The notes under the pieces: generated by a model
The model's input: the letters and a program-made list of their open reading frames with translations, nothing else
Databases searched by the model: none
What the model was told of the DNA's origin: nothing
DNA from: Lolium rigidum
Taxonomy: Eukaryota; Streptophyta; Magnoliopsida; Poales; Poaceae
Direction: 5' to 3'
DNA length: 64,000 nt
Assembly: GCF_022539505.1 (NCBI RefSeq)
Contig: NC_061513.1
Span: 347,587,617-347,651,616 of the forward strand
Made by a program: the position numbers and the translations under genes
Shown: piece after piece, positions 59,786 through 64,000 of the stretch
Numbering within the stretch: position 1 is the first letter of the stretch
Layout: each line of letters starts with the position of its first letter

Positions 59786-60321
59786 CTAAGGGCTGTTGCT
59801 TGTCTTCGCCGTCACTAAGGTGGCCGTCGCCGTTCGTCGTCGTCGGCGAGTTCCTCGTGGTTGCTACTGTGACCTTCAGCAGAGGCCTCTTCCTCGTCAT
59901 CATCATCGTCCTCGTCTGACCAAGCCCAGCCCCGGATACGCTTTGGTGGTGGTTCGTCGGAGGAGGTGTCATCCTCCTGTTCCTTCTTCAAGTCGGAGGA
60001 GGCGTCTTCTTCTTCGTCGTCCTCTTCTGCTTTGGTGACGGAGGTGAATTTACCCCGGAAGGGAGGGTCGTCGTCGTCGCTCTCCGCCTCCAGTACTCCG
60101 TCGACCGAGTACCGGAGGTCATCTTCTCCATCGGTTAGGGGCATGGCCCCATCCGACCGGACAAGGTCTTCACCCTCCGGCACGTAGTCGAAGTCCCACT
60201 CCGCCTCGTCCCAATGCTTGGGAGCCCGGCGGTTGTACGTCTCCATCCGGTTGTGCTCCGGAACCAATTCGCTCGAGGAAAAGGATTGGAGAGAGGCGGA
60301 AGAGGAGGAAGAAGATGACAT
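59786..60321 (-). pseudogene. T2 copy of the antisense extra ORF
   Basis: The frame from ATG 60321 matches the T1 ORF (serine run, WDFDYVPEGEDLV, PLTDGEDDLRY, PPPKRIRGWAWSD). Near 59838 it shifts frame and ends in ERRRPP at 59815 instead of reaching the original stop at 59786-59788. The shift coincides with a CGTCGTCGTC spelling where T1 has GCTGTCGTC. One codon near the start of the WDFDY segment also differs. Up to the shift it looks functional. Confidence 0.75.
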
Positions 60322-60610
60322 GGTCGGAGAAGAAGAGGGTTTTGGGTGCTGATATCTAGAACGGAAGAAGGGGATGAAGAGAGCTAATCGGTCGGCACGG
60401 ATAAATAATGAGAAATCCGGTGAGAATTTAATGCTATTGCAGTTTCCGAGGAGGTGATGCTAAAGTCTGTCAAATTGGGCGAGAGAAGGCTGAAAAGACA
60501 GGGCATCATGATGAAGAATATTGCGGCGGTTCTGCTCGCAACGACATGACCCTTCGAAGAAAAAAAAGCAGTGGTTTTGGAATTATCATTGCCAAAACCA
60601 GGGGGGCATG
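60322..60610 (+). other. T2 antisense-ORF leader region and PPT
   Basis: The inverted counterpart of 53143-53432. The plus-strand PPT CCAGGGGGGCATG (60598-60610) adjoins the LTR. Confidence 0.75.
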
Positions 60611-61778
60611 TGTTATCACCAGATTTTGGCTGAATCAGGAGGTGGGCCGCGAACAAGATGGGCTTGGAAGATTACACGTGGAAGATCTGTGAAGCGGCCT
60701 TGCTCGGTGAAGTTGGGCCAGATTGCCCATGTATCGTTAATTATAATAGATTGTATCTAGATTAAAAGTTAGAGTTTATCTCGTGCACGGTTTAGTGTAC
60801 GCCCACATTAGAAAGTCCATTTGGACTATAAATATGTATCTAGGGTTTATGGAATAAACAACAACCAACGTTCAACCACAAACAAATCTCGGCGCATCGC
60901 CAACTCCTTCGTCTCGAGGGTTTCTACCGGTAAGCACCATGCTGCCTAGATCGCATCTTGCGATCTAGGCAGCACAAGCTCGCCCACGTTGTTCATGCGT
61001 TGCTCGTATCGAAGCCTTTTTGATGGCGAGCAACGTAGTTATCTTAGACATGTTAGGGTTAGCATTGTTCTTCATATTACATGCTATCGTAGTGCAACCC
61101 TTGCATGTCTTGCCGCCCTTACACCTATCTTAGGTGTAGGGGCGGCACCCCGCTTGATCATAGTTTAGTAGATCTGATCCGTTACGGTTGCTCCTTGGTT
61201 CATCAAGGATTAGTTTAACATCCGCAATAGTTAGGCCTTACAAAGGGTTGGAGGATCCAGCGGCGTGTAGGGTGGCGTTTGCTAGCCCTAGAAAGGATGT
61301 TCCGGGGATCAACCTCGTGTTGGTTTTTAGGCCCTGTCTAGGATCGGCTTACGGTCACCATGCGCGAGCGCGAGGCCCAATCGTGAGTAGGATGATCCGA
61401 TTATGCGGTGAAAACCCTAAATCGTCGTGGATCTCATTAGCTTTACCTTGATCAAGCAGGACCACCATATATTTGGACACCCCGTCCGGATCATGGGTGG
61501 ATCGGCTTTGAGCCGATTCACAGGATAACCTGAGAGCCGATCGAGGCTCGTATTTAACGTTTACGTGTGTGCCCTGCAGGAAACTAAGCGAGGCATCATC
61601 CACACCTTCCCGACCGGGTATAGGTCGGGTGGCACGCCCTTGTGATAAACATCGGACGTGCGACCAGGAGGCTTTGCGGGCCGTCGCTCTGAGGGACTGG
61701 GGCCAGCCGCAGCCCTAGTTGTTCCCGGCTCTACCGTGTTGCCCGTCTCTGCCCGCCAGGGGGTTTCTGACGTCAACA
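60611..61778 (+). repeat. T2 3' LTR (complete, 1168 bp)
   Basis: TGTTATCACC...GACGTCAACA, with the inverted ends TGTT/AACA. The TATA box TATAAATA is at 60827-60834. The AATAAA at 60853-60858 lies close to the expected transcription start. Downstream, in what should be the R-U5 leader, are two long hairpins (60941-60973 and 61112-61146) and a splice-donor-like CCGGTAAGC at 60928-60936. It serves as the reference copy for T1's LTR and LTR3. Confidence 0.92.
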
Positions 61779-61864
61779 CATTCTAAGCATGGATCCAGCT
61801 CCTTCGTCTCGCCAGAAAACAGAGTGGTTTTGGAATTATCATTGCCAAAACCAGGGGGGGCATG
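61779..61864 (+). mobile_element. 86-bp internal stub between two tandem LTRs
   Basis: It begins CATTCT, as at the start of the T2 interior, but lacks the PBS GGCACGCC. It ends with the pre-PPT sequence and PPT (61848-61864). It is the whole interior of an extreme deletion derivative lying between LTR 60611-61778 and LTR 61865-62579. Confidence 0.75.
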
Positions 61865-62579
61865 TGTTATCACCAGATTTTGGCTAAATCAGGAGGTGGG
61901 CCGCGATCAAGATGGGCTTGGAAGATTACACGTGGAAGATCTCTGAAGCGGCCTTGCTCGGTGAAGTTGGGCCAGATTGCCCATGTATCTTTAATTACAA
62001 TAGATTGTATCTAGATTAAAAGTTAGAGTTTATCTCGTGCATGGTTTAGTGCACGCCCACATTAGAAAGTCCGCTGGACTATAAATATGTATCTAGGGTT
62101 TATGGAATAAACAACAACCAACGTTCAACCACAAACAAATCTCGGCGCATCGCCAACTCCTTCGTCTCGAGGGTTTCTACCGGTAAGCACCATGCTGCCT
62201 AGATCGCATCTTGCGATCTAGGCAGCACAAGCCTGCCCACGTTGTTCATGCGTTGCTCGTATCGAAGCCTTTTTGATGGCGAGCAACGTAGTTATCTTAG
62301 ACATGTTAGGGTTAGCATTGTTCTTCATATTACATGCTATCGTAGTGCAACCCTTGCATGTCTAGCCGCCCTTACACCTATCTTAGGTGTAGGGCGGCAC
62401 CCCGCTTGATCATAGTTTAGTAGATCTGATCCGTTACGGTTGCTCCTTGTTTCATCAAGGATTAGTTTAACATCCGCAATAGTTAGGCCTTACAAAGGGT
62501 TGGAGGATCCAGCGGCGTGTAGGGTGGCGTTTGCTAGCCCTAGAAAGGATGTTCCGAGGATCAACCTCGTGTAAGGCCT
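61865..62579 (+). repeat. Third Tat-like LTR, truncated
   Basis: TGTTATCACCAG... matches 60611 onward, including both hairpins (62194-62226 and 62365-62398), and stops near ATCAACCTCGTG. A 22-23-bp scrap of LTR in the opposite orientation (TAAGGCCTAACTATTGCGG, about 62573-62594) links it to T3. Confidence 0.85.
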
Positions 62580-62779
62580 AACTATTGCGGATGACACCCC
62601 TCCGACGAACCACCACCAAAGCGTATCCGGGGCTGGGCTTGGTCAGACGAGGACGATGATGATGACGAGGAAGAGGCCTCTGCTGAAGGTCACAGTAGCA
62701 GCCACGAGGAACTCGCCGACGACAGCAACGGCGACAGCCACCTTAGTGACGGCGAAGACAACGAACGAGCCCTTAGAGT
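62580..62779 (+). pseudogene. T3 antisense ORF, C-terminal fragment
   Basis: This matches the last third of the 53433-53966 ORF (PPPKRIRGWAWSDEDDDDDEEE onward), without start, serine run or promoter. The final codons differ through CGAAC/CGAG spellings where T1 has CAGCAACAG. Confidence 0.7.
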
Positions 62780-63513
62780 AGGGATTTACTAGCATAGAGC
62801 TGGTAGGTAGTAATCCGTTCCCTCTTGTTGAACAATCGGCTTCTCCTTGTAAGAAATTTTATTATCAATGAAAACTTCTTTTGATTTTGCCGATGTCCTG
62901 TGTGCTGATTCAACTGATTCTTCCTCATCTGACTTTGTCGACCGTTAGCCCAATCAACGTCCAATGACCGATGGCAACGCATCGGTCTCTCACGATAAAT
63001 CTGCGAAACAGGTCAATTCAGTCACCTCCCCAGATTAGCCGGTATGACCGATGATAATAATACCGCCACTCGCAGTAAGCCATGGGTTTAGCCGTGAGCA
63101 TGTGTCTTTACAAGGGCCCTGGAACTGTCGCTGAATCAGCTTGGACACTAAAGCTGATACCTCTTCAGACGAGTTGCCCCCCGAGCCTCACCCAAGACGA
63201 GAATAGTGATGAACTAGCCACAAATGTTACCCTTGGCTTCCAAATGATTAATATGGAACTAGCCGATTCCAACGAAATCGGCTCTCCGAAACAAAGATAT
63301 TTTAGGGCGAGCTGCCCCCCGAGCCTCTTCAATCCACTTCTTGCAGGTCAGATCAGCTCCTTCCCTAACCTGATTTGCACGTCCATGTATACCTCTTGAG
63401 TCGATGGCCATGCATCGGCTTTTATATCCTTAAGTCGATGACTGCTGCATCGGCTGTGCTCAGAATTTTTTGATTTTTTTTTTATCGGCCGATTCAAAAT
63501 CGGCCTCCATACC
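62780..63513 (-). repeat. T3 non-coding region
   Basis: The direct copy of 53967-54704, nearly identical and with the same hairpins. There is no gene. Confidence 0.75.
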
Positions 63514-64000
63514 TTACTGCCCATCATCCCACATGCTTGGGAAATACTTCTTGAGGTGTTGACCATTGACGGCCATCGGGAACTTCGTCCGTCCAACTCT
63601 TCCAACATATATGCATTACCTTTCAAGGCCCGGACGACTTTGTACGGACCGTGCCAATTAGGAGACCACTTGCCATATGCCTTGTCCCCGGTTCCTAACG
63701 GCAACACAGACTTCCCATACCGGATCACCAACTTGAAACTCCTTTGGTCTAACCATCTTATTGTAGGCACGAGCTACCCCGGCTTTGTTCTCCTTAATCT
63801 TCTCCAATGACCAAAGCCTAAGTTCTGTTGCGTCCTCAATAGTGTCACTCATCAAAGCTGCATATTCTTCCGCTGTCAGATCATTCCGAAACGTGACACG
63901 TCTTGATCCAGCCGTAATTTCCCAAGGTAATACGGCTTCCTGTCCATAGACAAGCTGGTACGGCGAAGTCTTTATAGCTCCATGGCACGACATGCGGTAG
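63514..64000 (-). pseudogene. T3 pol: integrase C-terminus, running off the window
   Basis: This matches T1 residues from about SCHGAIKTSPYQLVYGQEAV to the stop at 63514-63516, including the GPY motif (HGPYKVVRALKG). Frame breaks lie near 63709 (an extra base after CAG) and near 63585 (CG where T1 has CTG). CCG replaces CTG at several synonymous or near-neutral places. The rest of T3 is outside the window. Confidence 0.85.

Larger units (their letters stand above)
58478..61778 (+). mobile_element. T2: plus-strand Tat-like Gypsy deletion derivative
   Basis: In order it has the last 11 bp of a 5' LTR (TGACGTCAACA, 58478-58488), a PBS, a short pol fragment (58512-59090), the 3' non-coding region, the antisense ORF copy, a PPT and a full 3' LTR. 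RNase H, integrase, gag and most of RT are deleted. It lies head to head with T1, so the 3' halves of T1 and T2 form a large inverted repeat. Confidence 0.85.

Noticed and set aside
1..64000. CRISPR arrays, bacterial operons, phage or rRNA genes
   Set aside because: No regularly spaced short repeats, ribosome-binding-site-led gene strings or rRNA-like sequence; the content is plant retrotransposon throughout.

Overview
The window is intergenic DNA from a grass, most likely the subfamily Pooideae (the wheat, barley, oat and ryegrass group). I infer this from its retrotransposon families: BARE-1/Angela-like Copia elements (LTR beginning TGTTTGAGATATGCC, initiator-Met PBS, PPT reading AAGTGGGAGAC), Sabrina-like Gypsy elements whose LTRs begin TGATACGTCTCC, and a Tat-like Gypsy family with an antisense extra gene. 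Family names are from memory. I found no convincing intact host gene, tRNA, rRNA or CRISPR array. Nearly every base can be assigned to nested LTR retrotransposons, and target-site duplications (TSDs) fix much of the order of insertion.

Layout. 1-508: 3' end of a minus-strand Copia element (Copia-0). 574-886: decayed coding fragment. 889-14288: an old minus-strand BARE-like Copia (Copia-1), with a 6.4-kb solo LTR (S1, 1446-7819, TSD AACTC) inside its 3' LTR. 14289-44167: a pile of Sabrina-like Gypsy elements. These are a plus-strand solo LTR (A), a minus-strand element (B), a plus-strand LTR cut by a 100-N assembly gap (C), and a plus-strand deletion derivative (G) whose 5' LTR was hit by two full-length, 8.1-kb minus-strand copies, D (TSD TGGAC) and F (TSD TTGCG). 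B, D and F encode only gag and an aspartic protease, so they look non-autonomous. 44168-52018: a second BARE-like Copia (Copia-2, minus) interrupted by a 3.7-kb solo LTR (S2, TSD TACAC) and a 1.5-kb solo LTR (S3, TSD CCGGA). 52019-64000: a rearranged cluster of three Tat-like Gypsy elements: T1 minus, T2 plus (head to head with T1), an extra LTR, and T3 minus running off the window. T1 carries RT, RNase H and integrase. An antisense, serine-rich and acidic ORF lies between integrase and the 3' LTR.

The elements are parasites of one another rather than a pathway. The gag-protease elements would need RT and integrase from another Gypsy family. The Copia elements are dead (broken frames, YVDG in place of YVDD). 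T1 is the only copy here with recognisable Gypsy RT, RNase H and integrase.

The most striking non-standard signal is a recurrent, strand-symmetric difference between repeat copies: CAG in one copy is CGAG, CGG or CG in another, and CTG is CTCG, CCG or CG. It occurs across families, even between the two LTRs of one element, and creates many of the frameshifts. CAG/CTG is a symmetric CHG site that plants methylate heavily in transposons, so I suspect a base-calling or assembly artefact at methylated CHG. If so, several 'pseudogenes' here may be intact. A second signal is a cluster of long perfect hairpins in the leader part of the Tat-like LTR.
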